DNA from: Gammaproteobacteria bacterium
Lineage (GTDB): Bacteria; Pseudomonadota; Gammaproteobacteria; Thiohalobacterales; Thiohalobacteraceae
Reading direction: 5' to 3'
DNA length: 64,000 nucleotides
Assembly: GCA_018819175.1 (NCBI GenBank)
Contig: JAHJQQ010000028.1
Coordinates: forward strand, 8,984 to 72,983
Shown: positions 26,313 through 34,496 of the stretch, piece by piece
Layout: every line of letters begins with the position of its first letter
Numbering within the stretch: position 1 is the first letter of the stretch
Program-made: the position numbers and the translations under genes
Notes under the pieces: model-generated
What the model was told of the DNA's origin: nothing
What the model saw: only the letters and a program-made list of their open reading frames with translations
Database searches by the model: none

Positions 26313-27712
26313 TTACTTTCCTCTCTGGCGTTAAAAGAACTTGTTTCGCTTTCCGTTGCATGCCTGCGCACGGCCCAATCGATACTCGGTACATGCTGAG
26401 CGGGTAATCCTGTGAAATTGTTTTTTACGAGCTCCGGATCGGCCAACGCGTCGATGGAAAATGCGAGGCCATGGCAGTTCATGCAGACACTGCGCAGCAT
26501 TTTTTCATTGGGTCGCAGATTGGCATTCTGGTTATGTTCGGCCAACGTCACTTCGACATCCTTCAGCACATGCACCGAACGCGGCAGATGGCAGGTCGCG
26601 CAGGACACGCCCGAACCGGCGGGTAGTTGTCCTGACAGTTCTCGGCGCCAGAGTTCGGCATGTGGTGAGTCGGTGTAGTTGCGCGAATGTTCGTCGTTAT
26701 GACAGCTGATACAGGCGTCACTGGCGGCGCTTTGGCGTTCGAATCGGTGAGCGCCGTGACAACTTGTACAGGACAGCGTCGCATCGGCCTTGTCGGCCTT
26801 CATTGGCAGCTGCGCATCGCGTGGTTGCATGGGCGACAAACCGGCGGCTAGCCGCATGCCATGCAGACCACCGAGAAAACCTTCGACCTCTGTGCTATGG
26901 CATTGCTGGCACGCGCGTTGATCCGGCTTTGCGCGCCAAATCGCACCGGCGCCATCGTTCAGATCAACAGTGTGACAGTCACTGCAATTCACGGCGGCCT
27001 GCGCATGCGCCGTGGATTCCCAGTCATGCGCAATACGCTGATCGACCTGGATCTCGACGGGCATATCGGCGGCGGGTAAATCCAGCGGTGCAACCGGATG
27101 GTCGATAAGGGCACGACGCAGTGACGCGTCAGCGGTTATTGGCTGTAGCGCCACCGGATGCAGATCCGGCTCCGCCTGATGCTTGATCAGAAAGTCTTCG
27201 TATAAGGCCTGGTTGTCATGGAAATTGTGGCAACCACCGGTGGCACAGGAGGCGAAATCGAGTCCGGCGTGACTGACACGATCATCGGCGATGTCCGCAT
27301 GACACTCGATGCAGAAATCATTCGGCAGGGTTACACCCATGGCGTGCGTTATTTCAGGCTGATGTTCGGTATGACAGGTAATGCAATAGCGCGCATCCAA
27401 TTTGGCGACCCGTTCGGCATTGCGCGGATCGGTAAATTTTGATTTCGGGTGTGAATCATCGCCCGCCTTGAGATCCTCGGCATGGCAGTTCATACAGGCC
27501 GTTTGCAGCACCTCCCCTCCACCGAATGGCTCGGCGTGGCAGCTATTACAGGAAAGCACGATCTGGTGGTGTGCGTGCGTCATGTCACCGACCAGATACA
27601 CTGCCGCATCGCCCTTGCGTAATGCATAGCCGAGGTAAGCCGCCAAACCACCGATAAGGGCTAACCAGTACAACCAAATAAGCCAATGGGTACCGCCTCC
27701 GCTTAGTTTCAT
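26309..27712 (-). CDS. Membrane-anchored undecahaem cytochrome c
   Basis: A 467-aa protein with one N-terminal membrane helix (about 10-30, WLIWLYWLALIGGLAAYLGYAL) and a periplasmic domain. It contains ten CXXCH motifs (CNSCH, CMNCH, CITCH, CIECH, CSDCH, CQQCH, CTSCH, CISCH, CATCH, CMNCH) and one CX4CH (CATGGCH) between the fourth and fifth. A CX4CH site is known in a few multihaem proteins. No catalytic nitrite-reductase signature such as CXXCK is present, so it looks like an electron conduit, not NrfA. It starts 6 bases after the flavoprotein fusion and overlaps the next gene. Confidence 0.9.
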   Translation of the reverse strand: MKLSGGGTHWLIWLYWLALIGGLAAYLGYALRKGDAAVYLVGDMTHAHHQIVLSCNSCHAEPFGGGEVLQTACMNCHAEDLKAGDDSHPKSKFTDPRNAERVAKLDARYCITCHTEHQPEITHAMGVTLPNDFCIECHADIADDRVSHAGLDFASCATGGCHNFHDNQALYEDFLIKHQAEPDLHPVALQPITADASLRRALIDHPVAPLDLPAADMPVEIQVDQRIAHDWESTAHAQAAVNCSDCHTVDLNDGAGAIWRAKPDQRACQQCHSTEVEGFLGGLHGMRLAAGLSPMQPRDAQLPMKADKADATLSCTSCHGAHRFERQSAASDACISCHNDEHSRNYTDSPHAELWRRELSGQLPAGSGVSCATCHLPRSVHVLKDVEVTLAEHNQNANLRPNEKMLRSVCMNCHGLAFSIDALADPELVKNNFTGLPAQHVPSIDWAVRRHATESETSSFNAREESK

Positions 27713-27718
27713 TTCATC

Positions 27719-29716
27719 TCAAAAGTAATACACGGATAACACGTGAAAACCGAGTAACGCCGGCAGCGGCCAACCGATGAACAGGTGAGCTCGATTCGTC
27801 CAACGTTGCATCCGACGCGCGCTGCGGCTCGTGCCGGGTGCTGCATAGGTTGTCGCCAGCGCGGCTACAATGCCCGCCAAAGCCAGCGCCAGATAATCGG
27901 TCAATAACCAACCATTCAGTCCGGTGCCGAATTCGAGTCCGGTGTGCAGCAACAGGGCGATCAAGGCAAGCGCGCCCAATAACACATGCACAAAGCGCCA
28001 AATGCCATAGCGTCCCCATTCCAGGCTGCGCATGCGCTTACGCACCGACATGGCTAGGCCAAACAGGCCGAGTCCCAGCAGCGTGAATCCCGTTACCTGT
28101 TTCCAGAAGCCATCGCGCCAGATTGAGGACAGCTGATACAACAGTGTTTGCACTGAATCGGTTCGGAGAGAATCCGCGGGGAGACTCATGGCCAACAGAA
28201 TAGGCAAGGCCAGCAATGAGGTGATCGCGAGCGCACGCAGACCCGTCGTATCTGCGGGCACGGCTTGGGCGCCAGTCAATTCCGCAAGCAGCGGTCGGCA
28301 ACTGCCACAAACGCTCGATGCGCCCGTGCAGTTCATCAGTAGCTCCACCGAGCTATTGCCCTGACTTATTGCCGTTGTCAGTTGCCCGCGTGTCACACCG
28401 GTGCAGTTGCACACGATGGCCGAAGCCGGCCAATCCTGCACACCCTGCTCAGCTTCTGGCCACAGATAACCCCGCTTCGTGAAGTCCCACAATTGCCAGG
28501 GCAACAGCACGCGCCTGCTCTTTATTGCCTCCTGAACCCTGGACAGTTCGTCCCAGTCGCCCAGAGCGATGGCACCGATCAGCCGTCCACGGCGCAATAT
28601 CAGCTTGCGGTAAACACCGTTTTTCGAATCCTTATAGACACGGGCGCGCAACCATGCGGGATCATCGCTCTCGGTAATCACGCCCATACTGAACACAGTA
28701 CGCTTGACCACTTTGAGACGAGTCGCGGTGAGCGACCCGGTGTAGCGTGCCGTTTGTCCGTTCAGGTGATGCGCCAGAACCGCCGCCTGCTCCAAACCGG
28801 GTCCGACCAGTCCGTAGAGTTGGTCACGATGTTCGGCACACTCGCCCACCGCAAAAATTGCCGGATCGGAGGTAGCGCAGACATCATCGATCACAATGCC
28901 GCGATTCACCCGCAGTCCACAGTTGCGCGCCAGATCAATATTGGGACGGATACCGGTGGCAACCACCAATGTGTCGCAATCCAGTATGCCGCCCAGCCGC
29001 AGGCGTATACCGGACAGTCGGCCATTGCCCCGCACCTTCACCACGGAATCTCCGGTGATGACGCGGATACCTAATGCACTCAACTGTTCCTGGAGCATCG
29101 CGCTCGCTGCCACATCCAGTTGTGCCGCCATAATCTGCGGTGCATGTTCAATGACGATCACCTCGGTACCGGCACGACTCAGACCGCGCGCCGCCTCCAG
29201 TCCCAGCAAACCGCCGCCAAGCACCACGGCACGACGACTGCGGGCGTTACGTGCCGCAAGAGCCTGCATGTCGGACATATCACGAAAACGGAACACGCCT
29301 TCCTGGGAGATACCGGGGATGGATGGAATATGCGGACGTGAACCAACCGCGAGGATTAATGTTTTATAGGGATGTACACGCCCTTCGCGATCGATCACCT
29401 CACGCCGTTCGCGATCTATGCTGACTACCGCACAGTTATGATGCTGCAACACCCGATTCACAGTCTCGGTGCGCAACTGGTTCTGGAGTGCGCCCCAAGA
29501 CACTTCGCCAGCCAGCAATGAAGATAGCTGCACCCGGTTGTAAGGCGCCCAGGGTTCATCGCCAAACAAGGTCAGGGCACACTTGGGATTTAGCTGAAGA
29601 ATGCTTTGCGCCACCTGAATACCGACCGGACCGGTACCGATCACGATCACCGGGCGTTCTATCGTAGCGGACGCAGACAATGCAAATTTTTGTTCGAGCT
29701 GCGCGGACATCGCCAT
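27719..29716 (-). CDS. Fusion of NirB-like FAD reductase, BFD-type [2Fe-2S] domain and two-haem ferric-reductase-like membrane domain
   Basis: A 665-aa protein. Residues ~20-420 are a pyridine-nucleotide-disulfide-type FAD/NAD(P)H reductase closest to the N-terminus of NirB (PVIVIGTGPVGIQVAQ, second Rossmann AVVLGGGLLGLEAARGL, DPAIFAVGECAEH). Residues ~430-480 are a BFD-like [2Fe-2S] domain (IVCNCTGVT...SVCGSCRPLL). Residues ~490-665 hold five membrane helices. His577/His591 and His644/His658 are each spaced H-X13-H, on the third and fifth helices of this region, the pattern that binds two b haems in the ferric reductase/NOX superfamily. No nitrite-reducing siroheme domain is present. Predicted function: NAD(P)H to FAD to [2Fe-2S] to haem b across the membrane. 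First gene of the operon. Confidence 0.9.
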   Translation of the reverse strand: MAMSAQLEQKFALSASATIERPVIVIGTGPVGIQVAQSILQLNPKCALTLFGDEPWAPYNRVQLSSLLAGEVSWGALQNQLRTETVNRVLQHHNCAVVSIDRERREVIDREGRVHPYKTLILAVGSRPHIPSIPGISQEGVFRFRDMSDMQALAARNARSRRAVVLGGGLLGLEAARGLSRAGTEVIVIEHAPQIMAAQLDVAASAMLQEQLSALGIRVITGDSVVKVRGNGRLSGIRLRLGGILDCDTLVVATGIRPNIDLARNCGLRVNRGIVIDDVCATSDPAIFAVGECAEHRDQLYGLVGPGLEQAAVLAHHLNGQTARYTGSLTATRLKVVKRTVFSMGVITESDDPAWLRARVYKDSKNGVYRKLILRRGRLIGAIALGDWDELSRVQEAIKSRRVLLPWQLWDFTKRGYLWPEAEQGVQDWPASAIVCNCTGVTRGQLTTAISQGNSSVELLMNCTGASSVCGSCRPLLAELTGAQAVPADTTGLRALAITSLLALPILLAMSLPADSLRTDSVQTLLYQLSSIWRDGFWKQVTGFTLLGLGLFGLAMSVRKRMRSLEWGRYGIWRFVHVLLGALALIALLLHTGLEFGTGLNGWLLTDYLALALAGIVAALATTYAAPGTSRSARRMQRWTNRAHLFIGWPLPALLGFHVLSVYYF

Positions 29717-29748
29717 CCTGCTCTCAGTGAGTAATATGAATACTTCGG

Positions 29749-29825
29749 CAAAAAAAAACGTCCATGCCTCCAGATAAAACCTGGTACATGGACGTCATTA
29801 TCCGTTCGCCAGTCAACGCTGACTG
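29749..29825 (-). promoter_or_regulatory. ANTAR (NasT)-responsive antitermination leader of the electron-transfer operon
   Basis: Minus strand: P1 CAGTC-AGCGTT-GACTG (29825-29810) has a hexaloop with A1 and G4. After a 6-base linker comes P2 GGAT-AATGAC-GTCC (29803-29790), again a hexaloop with A1 and G4. Then follows a terminator, ACGTCCATG (29795-29787) pairing with CATGGACGT (29766-29758), with an uninterrupted T-run (29758-29750). P2 shares its GTCC with the terminator arm. This is the textbook two-hairpin ANTAR target, and it shares CGTCCATGTAC and the whole layout with the nrtA leader. It sits between nasT and the fusion gene. Confidence 0.9.
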
Positions 29826-29883
29826 ACCTATATGAGATGCATACACCTATGCATCACTTGTTTGCTCTATTTTTTATCGCTTC

Positions 29884-30450
29884 TCAGCCTAGTAAAGCGG
29901 CTGCCGAAATCACACTGTCCGCGACCTCGCCAATCTTCTGATTCCGTTCCATCGCCAGTTTGCGCAGGCTATGGTAGGCCGCATCCTCACTGATGCCGCG
30001 GCGCTGCATAAGGATGCCCTTGGCACGATCTATCTTCTTGCGGTCGTTCAGGCTGCGACGTGTGGATTTCAATTCACCACGCAGCGACTGCATTTCCTGA
30101 AACCGCGCCAATGCAACGTTCAGTACCGCCCCGAGACGGTTGACATACAAACCATCAACTATATAGGCACTCACACCCGCGGCGATGGCCCTGCGTATCG
30201 CGCCGGAATCCGCATCATCAGTAAACATCACAATCGGCAGCGGCAGTTCCTCGCCTATCAGATGGAGCTGATCGAGCAGTTGCGTGCTCGGCACACTCAC
30301 ATCCAGCACGATCAGATCAGGGCGTAAGTGTCCCGCCTGTACGATCAGCTCGTCGTCCGGCGAGCAGGTGCCAACCACGTTATACTGGTGGGCAACCAGC
30401 GCGGGACTGACCTGATCTATTGCACGGTCGTGCACCAACATCACACGCAT
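29884..30450 (-). CDS. nasT: Nitrate-responsive ANTAR antiterminator NasT
   Basis: Response-regulator-like N-terminal domain (MRVMLVHDRAIDQVSPALV; DLIVLDVSVPST at the usual phospho-acceptor site) followed by a C-terminal ANTAR RNA-binding domain (KKIDRAKGILMQRRGISEDAAYHSLRKLAM). NasT proteins bind paired-hairpin leaders and prevent termination of nitrate-assimilation operons. They are normally held inactive by NasS when nitrate is absent. The start at 30450 is supported by a sigma-54 promoter ending about 40 bases upstream; the longer open frame runs through that promoter. No nasS is adjacent. Its two targets are visible in the window. Confidence 0.92.
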   Translation of the reverse strand: MRVMLVHDRAIDQVSPALVAHQYNVVGTCSPDDELIVQAGHLRPDLIVLDVSVPSTQLLDQLHLIGEELPLPIVMFTDDADSGAIRRAIAAGVSAYIVDGLYVNRLGAVLNVALARFQEMQSLRGELKSTRRSLNDRKKIDRAKGILMQRRGISEDAAYHSLRKLAMERNQKIGEVADSVISAAALLG

Positions 30451-30492
30451 GGCTCGAATAAGCTCAATTCCAATAACACTGCCAATCAACAT

Positions 30493-30508
30493 CGCAAGCT
30501 CTGTGCCA
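30493..30508 (-). promoter_or_regulatory. Sigma-54 promoter of nasT
   Basis: Minus strand TGGCACAGAGCTTGCG is a near-perfect match to the sigma-54 consensus (TGGCAC-N5-TTGC), with GG and GC 10 bases apart. The start would be near 30482. Possible NtrC half-sites (GCACCA at about 30640 and GGTGCA at about 30600) lie upstream. The remaining sequence up to glgC at 30835 shows no gene. Confidence 0.85.
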
Positions 30509-30834
30509 ACCGGACCAAAAACGACATTAGTCGCTGTATTCCTTGGATCTGTATCAATGTTATTGATCTTGCCAGGGGCTAAACTATGGTTGTCAATTGC
30601 ACCGGTTCGGGGATAACCTACCGCGCGCTGATCCTGAATGGTGCAAATTTCAACGCCCAACTGTCCGCATTACTCCGCCTCACATCGGGGCGATGCATGC
30701 GCAGGCGCATAATCCCGGCGGTTTGGGATTCTTGAAAGGATAAGCATGCATCGGCATGGTGCTTGCAAACACCCCATCAACGTGCTGCGCCGTGTCGGCC
30801 AAGCGCTGCTTCCAGGATATGAAGGAATTGTTCC

Positions 30835-32055
30835 ATGCTCGACCAGACCTTAACCGTTATTCTCGCCGGCGGCATCGGCTCACGCCTGGCGCCGCTGACC
30901 GAACACCGCACCAAGCCGGCGGTACCCTTCGGCGGGAAATATCGGATTATTGATTTCACGCTGGCCAACTGCCTGCATTCCGGCCTGCGCCGCGTGCTGG
31001 TGCTCACCCAGTACAAATCCCACTCGCTGCAGAAGCATCTGCGCGATGGCTGGTCGATATTCAATCCCGAGCTTGGCGAATACATAACCCCTGTTCCGCC
31101 ACAGATGCGGATTGGGGAGAGCTGGTACAGCGGTACGGCGGATGCCATTTATCATAACTTATACTTACTGGAACGAAGTGAAGCCAAATATGCGTTAGTG
31201 CTGTCAGGTGATCACATCTATCGTATGGATTATGCGGCCATGCTGACAGCGCACCGCGATTCCCAGGCTGATGTCAGCGTGGCCTGTATGTCTGTCAGCA
31301 CTAAAGAAGCCCAGTCGTTCGGCGTGGTTCGTGTCGACAACGATCAGCGCATTAGGGATTTTCAGGAAAAACCCGCCGCCCCCGCCACGCTACCGAATGA
31401 TCCCGAGCACGCACTGGCCAGCATGGGAATATATGTCTTCTCGATGGATTTGCTGCTCAAGGCACTCCGCGATGACCATAAGGACAGTGGCTCCGAACAC
31501 GATTTCGGCAAGGATATTCTGCCAAAGCTGATTGGCGATCATCGTGTATTTGCCTATCCCTTTGGCGGCGAGACCGGCCGCGTAACACCGGATCGCTACT
31601 GGCGGGATGTCGGTACGATCGACGCGTACTATCAGGCCAATATGGATCTACTAAAGCCTGTTCCACCGCTGAATCTGTATCAGCAGGATTGGACCATCCG
31701 CACTTATCAGGCGCAAAGCGCACCGGCGCGCACGGTACCCGGCACCTCGGGCAATGAAGGCATATTCATCAATTCAATTGTTGCCGGCGGCACGGTCATC
31801 GCCGGCGGTAGCGTGCAGCATTCGATTCTGTTTCCGAATGCCTTCATCGGTGACGAAGCCTCTGTATCCGAATCCATCATTTTCAACGGTGTACGCATCG
31901 GTGATGGCGCACAGATCAAGAACTGCATTATCGATAAGAATGTCGAGGTTCCGCCTGGTGAACGCATAGGCTTCGACAGCGAAAAAGATCGACAACGGTT
32001 TACCGTTTCGGAGCAAGGGATTGTGGTTGTGCCGAAGGGTTATAAATTCGGCTGA
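30835..32055 (+). CDS. glgC: Glucose-1-phosphate adenylyltransferase (ADP-glucose pyrophosphorylase)
   Basis: Makes ADP-glucose from ATP and glucose-1-phosphate for glycogen synthesis. The nucleotidyltransferase domain starts with LAGGIGSRLAPLTEHRTKPAVPFGGKYRIIDF, and the catalytic region includes GDHIYRMDY and SMGIYVFSMDLL. The C-terminal left-handed beta-helix is visible (SIVAGGTVIAGGSVQHSILFPN, IGDGAQIKNCIIDKNVEV). 406 aa is slightly shorter than E. coli GlgC but complete. No other glg gene is in the window. A Shine-Dalgarno AAGGAA precedes the ATG. Confidence 0.95.
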   Translation: MLDQTLTVILAGGIGSRLAPLTEHRTKPAVPFGGKYRIIDFTLANCLHSGLRRVLVLTQYKSHSLQKHLRDGWSIFNPELGEYITPVPPQMRIGESWYSGTADAIYHNLYLLERSEAKYALVLSGDHIYRMDYAAMLTAHRDSQADVSVACMSVSTKEAQSFGVVRVDNDQRIRDFQEKPAAPATLPNDPEHALASMGIYVFSMDLLLKALRDDHKDSGSEHDFGKDILPKLIGDHRVFAYPFGGETGRVTPDRYWRDVGTIDAYYQANMDLLKPVPPLNLYQQDWTIRTYQAQSAPARTVPGTSGNEGIFINSIVAGGTVIAGGSVQHSILFPNAFIGDEASVSESIIFNGVRIGDGAQIKNCIIDKNVEVPPGERIGFDSEKDRQRFTVSEQGIVVVPKGYKFG

Positions 32056-32083
32056 GCATGTTTACAAGAGCGAAAAGGCTTTC

Positions 32084-32228
32084 AACACGAAGGCGCATAA
32101 GGCGCACAAAGGGAAACCCGATCAATGTAAAGCCTTGAATCCCCTCTCTCTGAACTTCTCCCACCAAGGGGGAGTGAGTAATACTCTTTTATTGATTTTA
32201 CTTCGTGCGCCTTATGCGCCTTCGTGTT
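32084..32228. repeat. Inverted-repeat element (AACACGAAGGCGCATAA family)
   Basis: A perfect 24-bp inverted repeat (32084-32107 and 32205-32228; core GAAGGCGCATAAGGCGCAC) encloses a CTCTCTC/GGGGGAG dyad at 32138-32176. A diverged copy occupies 47006-47108 between ilvI and ilvH. Confidence 0.8.
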
Positions 32229-32266
32229 TAATGCTTTTGTGTTGGATGTTTTTGCGTTGCGTCCTG

Positions 32267-33847
32267 TCAATGCTCCCGCGTCGCGAAGAACCGCACGTCC
32301 GGATTACGCTCGATGGCCATATCCAGATTCACTCGCGTCGGTGCGATATACACAAGATCACCGCCCTGATCGATGGCGAGATATTCATAGACTTTTTCGC
32401 GGAACCGTTCCAGCAGTTTCGGATCATCACATTCAACCCAACGCGCCGTGGCCACGGCAACGCTTTCGAAACTGCACTCCACGTTGTACTCACCGCGCAG
32501 CCGATGCGCGACCACATCGAACTGCAGGACACCGACTGCGCCCAAAATCAGATCATTATTCTTCAGTGGCCGGAACAGCTGTGTGGCGCCCTCTTCGCAC
32601 AGCTGATCCAAACCCTTCTGCAGTGCCTTCATGCGTAACGGGTCACGCAGTACCACGCGGCGGAACAGTTCCGGCGCGAAGCTGGGGATGCCGGTGTATT
32701 TGAGATCCTCACCCTGCGTGAAGGTATCACCGATACGGATGGTGCCGTGATTGTGCAGGCCGATAATGTCGCCCGGCCAGGCCTCTTCGACCTGTCCGCG
32801 CTCGGAGGCCAGAAAGGTCATGGCATTGGCGACGGTCACATCACGTCCGATGCGCACATGGCGCATGCGAATACCTTTCTCATAATGACCGGAACACACG
32901 CGCAGGAAGGCAATGCGGTCGCGATGCTGCGGGTCCATGTTCGCCTGAATCTTGAATACGAAGCCGGTGAATTTTTCCTCTACGGGTTCAACGCTGCGTG
33001 TGGTGGTCGCACGCGGCAGTGGCGCCGGCGCGAAGGTCGAGAAATAATCCAGCAATTCCTGGACACCGAAATTATTGATGGCGGAACCAAAGAACACCGG
33101 CGTCTGTTGACCGGCCAGATAGGCCTCGACATCGAATGCATGGCTTGCGCCACGCACCAGTTCGATCTCGTCGCGCAGTTCGGCGGCATGTTCCGCCAGC
33201 ACTTCATCCAGCAGCGGGTTATCCAGTCCTTTGATGATCGTGATGTCCTGGCGCACGCTGCCCTTGCCGGGCGTGTACAGATGCACGCTGTCATCAATCA
33301 GGTGATAAACGCCCTTGAAACGCTTCCCCATGCCGATCGGCCAGGTGATGGGCGAGCATTGAATGTTAAGCACCGATTCAACTTCATCGAGCAACTCAAT
33401 AGGCTGCTGACCTTCACGATCGAGCTTATTGATGAAGGTCATGATGGGCGTATCGCGCAACCGGCAGACCTCCATCAGCTTGATGGTGCGCGCCTCAACG
33501 CCCTTGGCGGCATCGATGACCATCAAGGCCGAGTCCACGGCCGTCAGGGTACGGTAGGTGTCTTCGGAAAAGTCTTCGTGACCGGGCGTATCGAGCAGAT
33601 TGATCATGCAGCCCTTATAGGGAAACTGCATGATCGAGGAGGTAATCGAAATACCACGCTGCTTCTCAAGCTCCATCCAGTCGGACGTCGCATGGCGCGC
33701 GGCCTTGCGGCCTTTCACTGTGCCGGCCAGCTGAATGGCGCCACCGAACAGCAACAGCTTCTCCGTCAGCGTGGTCTTACCCGCATCGGGATGAGAGATG
33801 ATAGCGAAGGTGCGGCGGCGGGCCGTTTCTTGAGTCAATTCGGTCAT
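32267..33847 (-). CDS. prfC: Peptide chain release factor 3
   Basis: Translational GTPase that recycles RF1/RF2 from the ribosome. G1 is SHPDAGKTTL, the switch region contains RGISITSS, G3 is DTPGHEDF, and G4 is NKLD. The RF3 C-terminal region follows (GVLQFDVVAHRLRGEYNVECSFE). 526 aa matches E. coli RF3. Monocistronic; the upstream gap contains a bidirectional terminator. Confidence 0.97.
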   Translation of the reverse strand: MTELTQETARRRTFAIISHPDAGKTTLTEKLLLFGGAIQLAGTVKGRKAARHATSDWMELEKQRGISITSSIMQFPYKGCMINLLDTPGHEDFSEDTYRTLTAVDSALMVIDAAKGVEARTIKLMEVCRLRDTPIMTFINKLDREGQQPIELLDEVESVLNIQCSPITWPIGMGKRFKGVYHLIDDSVHLYTPGKGSVRQDITIIKGLDNPLLDEVLAEHAAELRDEIELVRGASHAFDVEAYLAGQQTPVFFGSAINNFGVQELLDYFSTFAPAPLPRATTTRSVEPVEEKFTGFVFKIQANMDPQHRDRIAFLRVCSGHYEKGIRMRHVRIGRDVTVANAMTFLASERGQVEEAWPGDIIGLHNHGTIRIGDTFTQGEDLKYTGIPSFAPELFRRVVLRDPLRMKALQKGLDQLCEEGATQLFRPLKNNDLILGAVGVLQFDVVAHRLRGEYNVECSFESVAVATARWVECDDPKLLERFREKVYEYLAIDQGGDLVYIAPTRVNLDMAIERNPDVRFFATREH

Positions 33848-33915
33848 GGGAAGGTTTCAGTGCTGAACAACGGCGGCATTGTAACCGATCGGACGCGGCA
33901 GAAGGTGGCAGGCAT

Positions 33916-33945
33916 AAAAAAAGCGGCGCTGGGCGCCGCTTTTTT
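33916..33945. terminator. Bidirectional rho-independent terminator
   Basis: AGCGGCG (33922-33928) pairs with CGCCGCT (33934-33940) around a 5-base loop. It is flanked by A-run and T-run on the two sides, so it can work on both strands. It lies just after the stop of the VPLPA-CTERM gene. Confidence 0.85.
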
Positions 33946-33962
33946 GGGTACTGCACTACCAA

Positions 33963-34496
33963 TCAGGTGCGACGGCTCAGCCCCACCATTCCCAGGAGAC
34001 CGCTCGCCATCAGCCACACGGCGGCAGGCACCGGTACAGCAGAGACTTCAATCGAAGCATTGCCGAAACCCGGGACATAATAGCTTGAGCCGTCAAAGAA
34101 GCCCGGTGATGCAGCTGCCGTGGATAGGCTGGCCGTGCCCAGGTCAGTCGCGACGAAATTCAGCGTGCCGAGAATTCCCGATTCCAAAGATAAGGGACCT
34201 GCAAAACTAATACCCACCACGCCATCGACAGCGGTATCGATCGGGAAAAAAGCCAAGCCCAAAGGATTGGCGCCAAAATCAATACTGTCGAAATCCAGGA
34301 AGCTTGTGTCGTAGTTGAAATTGAAACCACCACTGATCAGAGGATCAGTGAAGTCGCTGAACAGCACTTCAACAGAAACGGCTTCGCCGATCATGGCCAT
34401 CTGTGACGTTGGATTGATCGTCACGCTCGCGGCCTGTGTGACACCCACCAAACCTGACAATACCAATGCACAGGCCAGTTTTTTTAAATTCTTCAT
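33963..34496 (-). CDS. VPLPA-CTERM sorting-domain protein with cohesin-like beta-sandwich
   Basis: A 177-aa exported protein. The start at 34496 (RBS GGGGGAG) is followed by a signal peptide (LKKLACALVLSGLVGVTQA). The mature part resembles a cohesin-type beta sandwich (SVTINPTSQMAMIGEAVSVEVLFSD, FNFNYDTSFLDF, ILGTLNFVA). The C-terminus is a PEP-CTERM/VPLPA-type signal: VPVPAAVWLMASGLLGMVGLSRRT. Such proteins are processed by an exosortase and delivered to the surface or exopolysaccharide matrix. No exosortase gene is in this window. The 330-bp region upstream is AT-rich and shows no gene. Confidence 0.88.
   Translation of the reverse strand: MKNLKKLACALVLSGLVGVTQAASVTINPTSQMAMIGEAVSVEVLFSDFTDPLISGGFNFNYDTSFLDFDSIDFGANPLGLAFFPIDTAVDGVVGISFAGPLSLESGILGTLNFVATDLGTASLSTAAASPGFFDGSSYYVPGFGNASIEVSAVPVPAAVWLMASGLLGMVGLSRRT

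Noticed and set aside
30451..30660. 70-codon N-terminal extension of NasT
   Set aside because: It runs through the sigma-54 promoter at 30493-30508 and lies before the canonical receiver-domain start MRVMLVHD.
32747..34210. Long open frame (487 codons) on the plus strand opposite prfC
   Set aside because: It is antisense to a fully conserved release-factor gene; its composition (many His, Gln, Arg) is what codon bias produces on the opposite strand, and it has no recognisable domain.
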